Positions 23,180 through 31,355 of a stretch of 49,061 nt of DNA are shown one piece after another. Source of the stretch: CAZSAT01 sp964604675 (GTDB taxonomy: Bacteria; Myxococcota_A; UBA796; CAJQPC01); contig CAZSAT010000047.1 of NCBI GenBank assembly GCA_964604675.1, forward strand, positions 1-49,061, read 5' to 3'. The position numbers were made by a program, and so were the translations under genes. The first letter of the stretch is position 1; each line of letters begins with the position of its first letter. The notes below the pieces were generated by a model. That model had not been told where the DNA came from. It was given only the letters and a program-made list of their open reading frames with translations, and searched no databases.

Positions 23180-23785
23180 CTACTCGCAGCGCACGCCGAG
23201 CTCGAACGCCGCCGCGGTGCCAGCGGGTCCATCCACACCGATCAGGTAGCGACGCTCGTTCTTCGTCCAGAGCTTCAGCTCGGCCTCGTCGACGAGTTCC
23301 TTGCCCTCGCAGACCGCGATGGTGTGGGCCCGTCCGACCGGGCAGCTCTGCTCGTCGGGCCAGGACAGGGCCACGAGGCTCAGATCGCTGCACGGGCTGT
23401 CCAGGCTGACCCACGCGGTCTGGCGCGCCGCCAGGTCGAAGGCGTAGAACCGGTCGGGTCCGCCGTGGTCGTCGTGAGGCGGGAAGCAGAACGCCGACTC
23501 GTAGAGGTCCGCGTCGCCCGCCATGGTGCCCCCCTCGGTGGTGTCGGTGAGCGATTGTCCACAGGAGAGGGTGCCGGTGAGGCAGCTCGGGCCCGCAGCC
23601 GGCGCGCCGGCGGTCTCGCTGCAGATCGAGGCGCCGAGCACCGACGTCGATGGAGCGGCGGTGGTGGTCTCGGTCCCGGAGGTCGTCTCGGTCCCGGAGG
23701 TCGTCTCGGTCCCGGAGGTCGCCCGCTCGGGCGCGGGGGCGGCGGGCGTGGAGCTGCTGCAGGCCACGGTCAAGAAGAGGATCAT
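23180..23785 (-). CDS. Small Cys-rich lipoprotein with SGTETT repeats
   Basis: This has 201 residues. The signal is short (MILFLTVACSSS, lipobox VAC). A threonine-rich linker follows, containing three SGTETT repeats encoded by an 18-bp tandem repeat. The mature domain has six to eight Cys (SICSETAG, SCLTGTLSCG, SAFCFPPHDDHGGPDRFYAFDL, SLDSPCSDLSL, SCPVG, GVRCE). The pattern GPDRFYAFDLAARQTAWVSLD resembles the PPC-type beta domain of other lipoproteins in this lineage. No enzymatic motif is visible. It is divergent from the lipoprotein gene at 23839. Confidence 0.7.
   Translation of the reverse strand: MILFLTVACSSSTPAAPAPERATSGTETTSGTETTSGTETTTAAPSTSVLGASICSETAGAPAAGPSCLTGTLSCGQSLTDTTEGGTMAGDADLYESAFCFPPHDDHGGPDRFYAFDLAARQTAWVSLDSPCSDLSLVALSWPDEQSCPVGRAHTIAVCEGKELVDEAELKLWTKNERRYLIGVDGPAGTAAAFELGVRCE
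23667..23720. repeat. 18-bp tandem repeat, three copies
   Basis: Unit GTCTCGGTCCCGGAGGTC occurs at 23667, 23685 and 23703 and encodes the repeated SGTETT linker in the lipoprotein at 23180-23785. Copy number may vary between strains through slippage. Confidence 0.85.
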
Positions 23786-23838
23786 TGTCCCAGGATGGCA
23801 CGTCGGACCTGCGTGCGGCTGAGCTACGCTCGCGCACC

Positions 23839-24801
23839 GTGACCGTACTCCTGCTGCTGGCCTGCATCGACGCCGACGCCCGCGGCGACTCCGCCGTCGC
23901 CCCGGACACCTCGGACACGGGCGAAGAAGCCGTGGTCACCGACGATCCCCCGGAGAGCGTGGTGCTCGAGGGGCTCTGTCCACTGGACACCCGCCACGGC
24001 GCCTTCTACGTCGAGGCCTACGACAGCTACTCGGCCGTGTACGGGGAGGTGAGCGACGGGGTGGTGCCGAACACCGTCCTCACCGAGGTCGCCGTGGACG
24101 GTGCCTGCCGGCTCATGCGGACCGAGAACCCGTACTGCGATCCCCCCTGTTCGGCGGGCGAGACGTGCGACCTCGACAGCACCTGCATCGCCTACCCGTC
24201 CACCCAGGACCTGGGCACCGTGAGCGTGTCGGGGCTCGTCGAGGCGGTGGCGATGGAGCCGGTCTCGCCGGGCTTCTCCTACTTCGACACGTCGCTGCCC
24301 CACCCGATCTACACCGACGAGCAGGTCATCGAGCTGACCACCTCCGGCGCGACCCTGGACCCGTTCGTGCTGCACGGTGTGGGCTTCGACGTGCTGACGC
24401 TCGACACGGCGAGCTGGACCGTGGCGGAGCACACCTCGGTGCCGTTGGCGTGGGCCGGCGCGGCGAAGGACACCCAGACCGAGGTCTTCGTGGAGCTCAA
24501 CATCGACCAGCACGGCACCAGCCCGCTCACGGTGTGGTGCGTGTTCGAGGACACGGGCAGCGCCGAGATCCCGGCGACCGTCATCGACGCGTTGCTCGAC
24601 GCGGGGGTGACCGGGTACCCGAGCGGTCGCGTCACCCGCCGAACGGTCGACAGCACCACGGCCGGTGACGGCTGCGTGGACCTCACGGTGGCCAGCCCGG
24701 TGGGCGCGTCCATCGATGTGGCCGGCTACACGCCGTGCACCAGCGACCTCGACTGTCCGCCGAACCAGAGCTGCAACCTCGCGCTCCAGGTGTGCGAATG
24801 A
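23839..24801 (+). CDS. Cys-rich lipoprotein
   Basis: GTG 23839 starts a 320-residue protein with a very short signal and lipobox (MTVLLLLAC). An acidic Asp/Thr linker (DSAVAPDTSDTGEE) follows. The N-terminal part holds CDPPCSAGETCDLDSTC, a Dickkopf-like or EGF-like cysteine cluster. The C-terminus repeats the type (CTSDLDCPPNQSCNLALQVCE region). Between them lies a beta-rich domain (VIELTTSGATLDPFVLHGVG; SPLTVWCVFEDTGSAEI). This cysteine pattern is common in myxobacterial surface lipoproteins. It overlaps the next gene by four bases (ATGA), indicating an operon of two surface proteins. The role is unknown. Confidence 0.75.
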   Translation: MTVLLLLACIDADARGDSAVAPDTSDTGEEAVVTDDPPESVVLEGLCPLDTRHGAFYVEAYDSYSAVYGEVSDGVVPNTVLTEVAVDGACRLMRTENPYCDPPCSAGETCDLDSTCIAYPSTQDLGTVSVSGLVEAVAMEPVSPGFSYFDTSLPHPIYTDEQVIELTTSGATLDPFVLHGVGFDVLTLDTASWTVAEHTSVPLAWAGAAKDTQTEVFVELNIDQHGTSPLTVWCVFEDTGSAEIPATVIDALLDAGVTGYPSGRVTRRTVDSTTAGDGCVDLTVASPVGASIDVAGYTPCTSDLDCPPNQSCNLALQVCE

Positions 24802-26357
24802 TCGCGCTCCTGTGGGCCTGCAACGGCGTGACGATCGACGGCCCCGTCGACACCGGAAGCGGCGAGCGCCCTGTGGACTCGGGGCAGCACACCTCGACCG
24901 ACACCGGCTCGGTTTCCGACACCTCGACCGATACCTCGGGTGGGGACACGAGCGACTCCGGCGGCAGCGGGGTGGACACGTCCAGCCCCTACAGCTGCGA
25001 TGCCCTGCCGGAGAGCCCGCTGAGCTACACCTCGACGTCGGGGTGGTCGGGTGCCGAGGACTTCACCTTCGACGGTGAGGGCTACCTGGTCAGCGTGGAC
25101 CAGGGGAGCCTCACCCGACGCAACCGCGCCGGCGACGAGATCGTGGTCCGTCCGGGCCTGGGCGAGACGGCGGGCATCACGATGCTGCCCACAGGCACCG
25201 ACGCGGTGTACGCCAGCGTGAGCGGCGGGTCGGTGGTGCGCATCTCGCTGGAGAACGGGGGCTCGGAGAGCCTGCTGGGCGGCCTCGCCTACCCCAATGG
25301 CGTCGATGTCGACGCCGACGGCTGGGTCTACGTGGCCGAGCACTCCGGCGGCCGCGTGCACCGCGTGCACATGGACACGGGCGAGTCCGAGGTGCTGGCC
25401 ACCGGGATGACCGCGCCCAACGGGGTGGCCTTCGGTCCGGACGAGCAGACCCTGTACTGGGGGAGCTTCGGCGACGGCTCGATCCATGCGGTGGACCGGG
25501 AAGGCGACGGCTTCGGCGAGCCCTACCTCTTCGGCTACACGCCCGAGTCGTCCACCTATTGGGGGGCGCTCTCGGATCCCTGCCACGGCTCGACCACCGG
25601 GGACGGCTGCTACTCGGCGTCCGGCGGCATCGGCACGTGCGCCGAGATCGGCGACCAGCTGGCCTGCGAGCTCGTGGACAGCTCGGCAGCCTGCAAGGGG
25701 CTGGCGGCCGGTGATGCCTGCAGCCACGAGCTCCTCGGTGAGACGGTCCACAGCCTCTGCGTGGAGGGCGGTCCTCCGGTGGCCCCGGTGCTGAGCTGCG
25801 GCTCGGTGCCGGCTGAGGAGCTCGAGGCCTGTTCGGGCCTGGCCGCGGGCGACGCGTGCGACGGGGGGGAGTGCCTGGAGACCTGGGACGACGCGCTCGT
25901 GTGCGGCACCTTCGACGACGAGGTCGCTCTTCGGGCGGCGGCCTGTGACGGTGCGGAAGAGCACACCGTGTGCCAGGTGGAGAGCTCGGTCTCTCCCTAC
26001 GTGGGCGTGTGCCAGGAAGGTCCGACGGGCATGAGCTGCGCCGCCAAGCCCAGCGGCTACGGCAGCCACGGCGGGCTCGACGGCCTGAACGTGGACCGCT
26101 GCGGCAACGTGTACGTCACCGAGTACGTGTACGGCTACATCTTCAAGATCGCGCCCGAGGGTGGGGTGGGGGCCTTCATGGTCGACCTCCCGTCGAGCTG
26201 GATCCCGAACATGCACTGGGGCAACGGCGTGGGGGACTGGGAAGAGGACGTGCTCTACGTGATGGACCGGAACGATGGCGGCTGGGGCGGTGGCGGCTCC
26301 GAGCTCTACGAGGTGGCGGTCGAGATCGAGGGCGTGACGCAGGCCTACGAGCCTTGA
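24798..26357 (+). CDS. SMP-30/NHL-type beta-propeller lipoprotein with Cys-rich insertion
   Basis: The start ATG 24798 overlaps the preceding stop. A short signal (MIALLWAC, lipobox) and a long Asp/Ser/Thr/Gly linker lead to a beta-propeller with SGL/NHL-like blades: GEGYLVSVDQGSLTRRN, YPNGVDVDADGWVYVAEH, APNGVAFGPDEQTLYWGSFGDGSIHAVD. After four blades the fold is interrupted by an insertion (about 258-417) with more than 15 Cys in repeats of the type C-x-G-LAAGDAC. The propeller then resumes (GLNVDRCGNVYVTEYVYGYIFKI). SMP-30-like proteins are lactonases, but no full metal site is recognisable, so a binding role is as likely. The product has 519 residues. Confidence 0.75.
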   Translation: MIALLWACNGVTIDGPVDTGSGERPVDSGQHTSTDTGSVSDTSTDTSGGDTSDSGGSGVDTSSPYSCDALPESPLSYTSTSGWSGAEDFTFDGEGYLVSVDQGSLTRRNRAGDEIVVRPGLGETAGITMLPTGTDAVYASVSGGSVVRISLENGGSESLLGGLAYPNGVDVDADGWVYVAEHSGGRVHRVHMDTGESEVLATGMTAPNGVAFGPDEQTLYWGSFGDGSIHAVDREGDGFGEPYLFGYTPESSTYWGALSDPCHGSTTGDGCYSASGGIGTCAEIGDQLACELVDSSAACKGLAAGDACSHELLGETVHSLCVEGGPPVAPVLSCGSVPAEELEACSGLAAGDACDGGECLETWDDALVCGTFDDEVALRAAACDGAEEHTVCQVESSVSPYVGVCQEGPTGMSCAAKPSGYGSHGGLDGLNVDRCGNVYVTEYVYGYIFKIAPEGGVGAFMVDLPSSWIPNMHWGNGVGDWEEDVLYVMDRNDGGWGGGGSELYEVAVEIEGVTQAYEP

Positions 26358-26398
26358 GCGGGTTGGACCCCTTCGCCCGCCTGGTGTAGGCAGGTGCG

Positions 26399-28156
26399 GT
26401 GAGCGGCTTCTCTTCCTTCAGGGACCTGGCGGGCTACGGGCGGCGCGAGCTCGCGCGCGACCTGCCGGCCGGTCTCGCGGTGGCCTTCCTCGCGGTTCCG
26501 CAAGGCGTGGCCTACGCGCTGATCGCGGGCATTCCGCCGGCGATGGGGCTCTACGCCGCCACCCTCCCGGCCCTGTTGGCCAGCTTGCTGCGCAGCTCGC
26601 GCCACGTCGTCGCCGGACCGACCAACGCGGTGTCGCTCCTGGTCGGCTCGGCCGTGGCCATCCACGCCGACCTCGACCCCGCGACCATGGCGGTGACCCT
26701 CGCGCTGATGGTGGGCGTGATCCAGGTGACCGCAGGCGGGCTCCGCCTCGGGGCCCTCGTCGACTGGATCTCGGCGCCGGTGGTGCTCGGGTACATCACG
26801 GGCGCGGGCCTGCTCATCGGGCTCGGGCAGCTGCACAACGTCACCGGAACGGTGGGCGGCACGGGGCGGGTCGACCAGAAGCTCCTCACCTGGGTCGGCG
26901 GCCTGGGCGACGCGGACCTGCTGAGCATCGGCGTGGCCCTGGGCACGGCGGTGGTCATCGTCGTGTTGCGGAAGCTGAACAGGCGGCTGCCGGGCGCCAT
27001 CCTGGCCATGGCGGGGGCCATCGCGCTGACCATGGTCCTGGGCCTCGACGAGCGTGGGCTGACCACGATCGCCGATGTGAGCGTCATCGAGGGCGGGCTG
27101 CCCGCGCTGACCTTGCCGGACCTCTCGCTCGTGCAGGTGCTCCTGCCCACCGCGGTCGCCGTGGCGGTGTTGTCGATGGTCGAGTCCAGCTCCGTGGCGC
27201 GCGACATCGCTTCGCGGAGCGGTCAACGGCTGGCCCTGTCCTCCGAGTTCCTGGGCGAAGGGGTCGCCAACCTCTCGGCTGCCTTCCTCGGCGCCTACCC
27301 CGTCACCGGGTCGCTCTCCCGGTCTGCGCTCAACGAGCGGGAGGGGGCCGCCACGCGTGCCAGCGGGATGATGGCGGCCGTCGTGGTGATGGGCGGCGTG
27401 GTGCTCGCGGGCCCGCTGCTCAACTTCACGCCCATCGCCAGCCTCGCGGGGCTCCTGCTGGTGGTGGCCGTCGGGCTGGTGCACACCGACCACATTCGGC
27501 GCGTGATGCGCTCCCACCTGGCCGACAAGCTGTCGTTCGTGGTCACCGTCGCCGGCTGCATGACGCTCCACCTCGATCAGGCCATCTACCTGGGTGTCGG
27601 GATCTCCCTGGTCAGCTACCTCCGTCAGGCGCGGCTCGTGCGCTTCCGCGACCTCGTGGTCGACGGCTCCGGGCGTCTCCGTGAGGTCTCGCCACGAGGA
27701 CGGCGGATCGAGGACGGCTCTTTCGTGAGCGACGCCGTGCAGTACTGCGCGCACGTGCACGTGCTCAACGTGCAGGGTTCCCTGTTCTTCGGCGCGGCCG
27801 GCGAGCTGCAGGCTGCCCTGGACGAGGTGATGGCCACCCGGGCAACCGTGCTGGTCCTGCGGCTGAAGCGCGCGCGGCACCTGGACGTCACGATCTCCGA
27901 CGTGCTGGTGGCCGCCTCGCGTCAGCTGAGCGCAGAGGGACGCCACCTGATGATCGTTGGGCTCACGTCCAGCGCGCACCGCTACCTCGACGAGGTGGGA
28001 ACGCTGGACGAGCTCGGCCGGGACAAGGTCTTCGCCCGCAGCCGTGACCACTGGTTTGCGGCGTTGGAGGAAGCCGTGCAGCACGCCCTGGAGCTGGCCG
28101 GGCAGCCGGAGTCGCCCTACGCGGACTGGCTCGCAGGGCGTGACCTAGCAGGATGA
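26399..28156 (+). CDS. SulP-family anion transporter with STAS domain
   Basis: The 585-residue protein starts at GTG 26399. It has the SulP signature in the first helices (DLPAGLAVAFLAVPQGVAYA, then IPPAMGLYAATLPALL, VVAGPTNAVSLLVGS). About ten more helices follow, including TGSLSRSALNEREGA, a conserved SulP motif. A STAS domain occupies about 455-570 (VHVLNVQGSLFFGAAGELQ; VLVLRLKRARHLDVT). SulP proteins move sulfate, bicarbonate or other anions across the inner membrane. The last four codons (CTA GCA GGA TGA) lie in the left inverted repeat of a small mobile element, so the natural C-terminus may have been replaced. Confidence 0.9.
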   Translation: MSGFSSFRDLAGYGRRELARDLPAGLAVAFLAVPQGVAYALIAGIPPAMGLYAATLPALLASLLRSSRHVVAGPTNAVSLLVGSAVAIHADLDPATMAVTLALMVGVIQVTAGGLRLGALVDWISAPVVLGYITGAGLLIGLGQLHNVTGTVGGTGRVDQKLLTWVGGLGDADLLSIGVALGTAVVIVVLRKLNRRLPGAILAMAGAIALTMVLGLDERGLTTIADVSVIEGGLPALTLPDLSLVQVLLPTAVAVAVLSMVESSSVARDIASRSGQRLALSSEFLGEGVANLSAAFLGAYPVTGSLSRSALNEREGAATRASGMMAAVVVMGGVVLAGPLLNFTPIASLAGLLLVVAVGLVHTDHIRRVMRSHLADKLSFVVTVAGCMTLHLDQAIYLGVGISLVSYLRQARLVRFRDLVVDGSGRLREVSPRGRRIEDGSFVSDAVQYCAHVHVLNVQGSLFFGAAGELQAALDEVMATRATVLVLRLKRARHLDVTISDVLVAASRQLSAEGRHLMIVGLTSSAHRYLDEVGTLDELGRDKVFARSRDHWFAALEEAVQHALELAGQPESPYADWLAGRDLAG

Positions 28157-28341
28157 TGAAAAACCCTCCCGTCGCCTGCTTGGCCCCCTCCGCCGCTGTC
28201 GCCGCCCCGCCTCGGTTGCGTGCCTCGGCACGCGCCCTCGGCGGCGACGTCGTGCGTTCGCCTTCGGCGAGCGCCCGACTCGACAACAGCGACGAAGCTG
28301 GCCGGCGCATGCTCGGTCCGACTTTTTCAGCAGCCTGCTAG
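28145..28341. mobile_element. 197-bp MITE-like element with 19-bp terminal inverted repeats
   Basis: The left end CTAGCAGGATGATGAAAAA (28145-28163) and the complement of the right end, CTAGCAGGCTGCTGAAAAA (28323-28341), match at 17 of 19 bases. The outermost CTAG may be a 4-bp target duplication. There is no transposase. It supplies the stop codons of both flanking convergent genes (TGA 28154, TAG 28340-28338). The ends resemble those of known IS families (CAGGCTGCTGAAAAA type), so mobilisation in trans is likely. The interior is GC-rich with short palindromes and no gene. Confidence 0.75.
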
Positions 28342-28745
28342 GCTGAGCGCGGAGCCCCGTCGCGGTAGAGCCAGCGGCCCTCACGCAGCTCGAAGGTGCT
28401 TCGTTCCCGGAAGCTCGCGTCGCGGCCGCCCTGCTCCAGACCAGCTCGGAAGTCGACGAAGCCGGTGTCGCCGTCGGAGCCCGTGTCCAGGATGTCCAGG
28501 CTCCGGAAGCGGGTGCCCGCCGAGAAGGCCTGGACCTCGGCCGACCACGCGGCGGCGTCGTGCTTGAAGTGGGGACCGTCGGGGTGGGTGGTGGCGAGGA
28601 TGTAGTCCACCAGGCCGAGCGCATAGGCCGAGAAGCGCGAGCGCATGAGGTGCTCGGGGGTCGGGGCGGGCGCGCCGGCGTGGAAGCGTTGGCAGCAGCG
28701 CTGGTAGCGTCGCCCGGACCGGCAGGGGCAGCGCCGGAGCTCCAC
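28338..28745 (-). CDS. YchJ-like SEC-C motif protein
   Basis: GTG 28745 begins one base after the Usp stop (TGA-G-GTG), giving a 135-residue protein. The N-terminus has the SEC-C zinc motif (RCPCRSGRRYQRCCQRFH). The remainder is the YchJ NTF2-like domain: TPEHLMRSRFSAYALGLVDYIL, then a beta core ending RSTFELREGRWLYRDG. SEC-C here refers to the SecA C-terminal zinc finger, not to selenocysteine. The stop codon TAG comes from the adjacent inverted-repeat element, so the C-terminus may have been altered by insertion. It is last in an operon with Usp and a DASS transporter. The function of YchJ is not well defined. Confidence 0.85.
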   Translation of the reverse strand: MELRRCPCRSGRRYQRCCQRFHAGAPAPTPEHLMRSRFSAYALGLVDYILATTHPDGPHFKHDAAAWSAEVQAFSAGTRFRSLDILDTGSDGDTGFVDFRAGLEQGGRDASFRERSTFELREGRWLYRDGAPRSA

Positions 28746-28746
28746 C

Positions 28747-29205
28747 TCAGGCCTCGACCAGGGTGACGTCGAGCCCCCGTGCGCGGAGCCGTTCGGCCAG
28801 CTTGGCGGTCTTGCTGCCGAAGAACCGCTGCCAGAACGGGCGCGGTGGACGGACGAGCACCACCGAGTCGAAGGCGTCGGCGCGGGCCTCCACGAGGTCG
28901 TAGAAGCGGCCCTGCGCTTGCTCGACCTCCACCGTGATCCCACGCACGGCCGCCTCCGCGGCCACGGTGTCGAGCCGTTCGAGCATCACGTCGCGGTGGG
29001 CGGTCTCGAGGGCGTTCTCCACCTCGGCTCGCGGCGCCGTGCCGAGGAAGCCTTCGCTCGACACGTTGTGGGTGACGGTGTCGACCGTGGCGTGCCCGAG
29101 CACGTACAGCACGTCGAGGCGGCCTTCCGACCGGTCGAGCGCGCACGCGACCGCCTCGTCGGCGTACCGGAAGGTCGAGAGCACCAACAGACAGCGCTTG
29201 CTCAT
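28747..29205 (-). CDS. Universal-stress-protein-like protein
   Basis: The 152-residue protein starts at ATG 29205, which overlaps the DASS stop by four bases (ATGA). The fold is Usp-like: strand CLLVLSTFRYADEAVACAL, strand RLDVLYVLG, helix ALETAHRDVMLERLDTVAAEA, strand ITVEVEQAQGRFYDLVEARAD and strand SVVLVRPPRP. The G-2x-G-9x-G(S/T) ATP-binding loop is replaced by RPPRPFWQRFFGSKTAKL, so nucleotide binding is doubtful. Small Usp domains are often linked to transporters, so it may regulate the adjacent transporter. Confidence 0.75.
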   Translation of the reverse strand: MSKRCLLVLSTFRYADEAVACALDRSEGRLDVLYVLGHATVDTVTHNVSSEGFLGTAPRAEVENALETAHRDVMLERLDTVAAEAAVRGITVEVEQAQGRFYDLVEARADAFDSVVLVRPPRPFWQRFFGSKTAKLAERLRARGLDVTLVEA

Positions 29206-30599
29206 GGGGTCACCACGGTCCAGCCGAGCATCGGCCACACGAAGGCCGCGAACAGCCAGAAGAGGGGGGCCGCAGCGACCAGGAGGAGGATCCCATGGAC
29301 CGAGCCTCCCCGGGTGGTGACCATGCCGGTGCCGAACACCATCGCCATCGCGGGGGTCGAGGTGGGCATCACGAACGCGAGGCCCGTGGCGACCGACAGC
29401 ACCAGCGTGAGCGCGCGCGGGTCCAGCCCCATGTCCGGGGCGGCGCTCAGGAGCGCTGGCAGCAGCAGCGCGATGACGGCCGCGTTGGACACGAACTCGG
29501 TCAGCGCCATGCCGATCACGATGATCGCGAAGAGGTTGAAGAGCGGGGGCATGCCAGCACCCGGCAGGACCTGGTGGATGGCCCAGGACATCGCCCCCGA
29601 GCGGTCGAGCCCAGCCCCGATGGCGATGGCGCCGCCGTACAACAGCACCACCCCCCAGTTCACGTCGCGCTGCGCCTCGTCCCACTCCAGCGCGCCGACC
29701 GCGAAGAGCATCACGGAGAAGAAGAGCGCGACCGTGCCGAGCCCGTAGGTGCCGCCCAGGGTGACCAGCCCGGCGATCATCGCGAACAGCACCAGCATGA
29801 CCTTGCCCTCGGCGGCCCCGATGGGCCCCAGGCCGCGGACCCGACCGTCGAGCTCGGCCACGACCGGCTCGATCTCCAGGCCTTCGGGGGGCAGCGCACG
29901 GCGCAGCAGCAGGAACGCCGTGATGGCCAGCAGCACGCAGAGGCCGGAGGTGGCGGCGGTGAACTCGAGGAAGCCGATCGAGCCCTCGCCGTCGTGCAGG
30001 CCGTAGATGTTGAGCGCGAGCGACGCCCGCGCCGACGAGAACAGCGTGAGGTTCGAGCCCAGGATGGTGCCCCACGCCATCGAGAGCAGCAGGCGCCGGG
30101 CCGCCGGGCTGTTCCACTTGAGGTCGAGCGCCCGGATGATCTCCAGCACGATGGGCAACAGCAGCGCGGCGACCGCATGGCTGACCATGACCGCGCAGAG
30201 GCCGAACGAGAGCGCCAGCACGCCCGCTGCGAGCGCGTCCTCGCTCCGTGCAGCGCGCCGCAGGACCACGAGCGCCAGGCGGCTGGAGAGCCCGGACCTG
30301 AGCATCGCCGCCGCGAGGATGAAGACCCCCACCACGAAGAACACCGCCTGGTTGCCGAAGAGCGCCATGGCCTCGCCGGGCGGCAGCACGCCCAGCAAGG
30401 GGAGGAGTGCCAGGCCGAGCAGGGAGGTGACCGCCAGCGCGACCGGAGTGAACAGCCACCAGGCCACGCAGAGCACCAGGATGGCCAGGCCGCGCTGGCC
30501 GGCCATGGTCAGGCCCTCCGGGGTGGGCGCGAGGGCGACCGCCGCGGCCAGCAGAGGGCCTGCGAAGAGGGCCGCGGTCCTGGCGCGAGAGCGTGCCAT
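29202..30599 (-). CDS. DASS/SLC13-family divalent anion:Na+ symporter
   Basis: The product has 465 residues with about 12 membrane helices. DASS features include NQAVFFVVGVFILAAAM in the first half, the re-entrant loops with FSSARASLALN-like and EFVSNAAVIALLLPALL segments (SNAA is the Na+/substrate hairpin motif), and VMPTSTPAMAMVFGTG in the second. Family members carry sulfate, phosphate, or di- and tricarboxylates with Na+. Together with the nearby SulP gene (different strand), the locus may concern sulfate or carboxylate uptake. ATG 30599 is divergent to the next gene by 58 bp. Confidence 0.85.
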   Translation of the reverse strand: MARSRARTAALFAGPLLAAAVALAPTPEGLTMAGQRGLAILVLCVAWWLFTPVALAVTSLLGLALLPLLGVLPPGEAMALFGNQAVFFVVGVFILAAAMLRSGLSSRLALVVLRRAARSEDALAAGVLALSFGLCAVMVSHAVAALLLPIVLEIIRALDLKWNSPAARRLLLSMAWGTILGSNLTLFSSARASLALNIYGLHDGEGSIGFLEFTAATSGLCVLLAITAFLLLRRALPPEGLEIEPVVAELDGRVRGLGPIGAAEGKVMLVLFAMIAGLVTLGGTYGLGTVALFFSVMLFAVGALEWDEAQRDVNWGVVLLYGGAIAIGAGLDRSGAMSWAIHQVLPGAGMPPLFNLFAIIVIGMALTEFVSNAAVIALLLPALLSAAPDMGLDPRALTLVLSVATGLAFVMPTSTPAMAMVFGTGMVTTRGGSVHGILLLVAAAPLFWLFAAFVWPMLGWTVVTP

Positions 30600-30657
30600 C
30601 GACCCCCGACGTATCGCTGGCCTGCGGTGGCCGCCCGGGCCCTGGCATACTCCCGCC

Positions 30658-31254
30658 GTGCTCTTCGCCCTGCTCGGTCTCGATCTGGTGCCCTACGGTC
30701 GCGGCGATCTGTTGTGGGTCACCGAGGACCGGGACAGCGACGTGCTGGTCGGCGAGTTCGACGGCGTGCTCCGGCCACCCCTCACGGCCTATGGCGGGGG
30801 GCGCACGGAACGGACCGCGCTGCTCGGCAGCTTCGGACTGGCGCGCATCGCCACGGCGTCGCGGGGTGATGGCGGCACCGCGCGGCAGGCCGTCGGTGCC
30901 TTCCGACCGGGCCTCGACGTGCAGCGCTACCTCGGGGTGGAGGAGCACGGCCCCGTGGCCTGGCTGGGCGGCGGCATCTACGGCGTGATCCCGACGGCGG
31001 TCGAGGTCTCCGACCTCTACGCCGAGAGCGAGACGCAGGACGCGGCCGCCGACAGCGCGGACCTTCGGGCGCGCATCGGCGGGGTGGGCCTGCGAGCCGG
31101 CGTGGGCGGCGACTACCGCTTCGCCGGAGGCCTCACGCTCGGCCTCCGGTACCACCTGGTGGGGCACCGCGCTCGAGCGTTGACCAGCGATACGATCACG
31201 GTCTCCACGCTGACCTACGGTGAGGCCGGGCTGCGCCTGCAGCTCGAGATCTGA
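30658..31254 (+). CDS. Putative exported beta-barrel-like protein
   Basis: GTG 30658 starts a 198-residue protein. The N-terminus is weakly hydrophobic (VLFALLGLDLVPYG), so it may be a short signal. The rest has alternating strands with glycine turns: VAWLGGGIYGVIPT, RIGGVGLRAGVGGDYRF, GGLTLGLRYHLVG, TLTYGEAGLRLQLEI. The last residue is hydrophobic, as at the C-terminus of outer-membrane barrels, which usually end in an aromatic residue; here it is Ile. It is probably a small envelope protein. No family is recognised. It lies just upstream of the ATP synthase operon on the same strand. Confidence 0.55.
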   Translation: MLFALLGLDLVPYGRGDLLWVTEDRDSDVLVGEFDGVLRPPLTAYGGGRTERTALLGSFGLARIATASRGDGGTARQAVGAFRPGLDVQRYLGVEEHGPVAWLGGGIYGVIPTAVEVSDLYAESETQDAAADSADLRARIGGVGLRAGVGGDYRFAGGLTLGLRYHLVGHRARALTSDTITVSTLTYGEAGLRLQLEI

Positions 31255-31290
31255 GCGGCCGGTACCGGGGCGATCGGCGTTGCTGGAAGT

Positions 31291-31352
31291 GGGCTCCCGC
31301 ATTAAACGGCGCGCCCCCCCGGTCACCCGACCGGAAACGCATACGGGAGCCC
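31291..31352 (+). promoter_or_regulatory. Structured 5' leader masking the first atp ribosome binding site
   Basis: GGGCTCCCG (31291-31299) is perfectly complementary to CGGGAGCCC (31344-31352). Between them a stem CCGGTC/GACCGG with ACCC loop (31319-31334) brings the arms together. The 3' arm contains GGGAG, the likely ribosome binding site of the ATG at 31356. The folded form would block initiation of the b' gene. An inhibitory or regulated leader is inferred. Confidence 0.55.
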
Positions 31353-31355
31353 CGG

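Noticed and set aside
28338..28745. SEC-C protein as a selenocysteine-related gene
   Set aside because: SEC-C denotes the SecA-type zinc motif; the gene has no in-frame TGA and no link to Sec decoding.
28747..31326. 859-residue minus-strand open frame
   Set aside because: Only its last 152 residues (Usp-like) are a gene; the rest is a shadow of the DASS gene and of the plus-strand gene at 30658.
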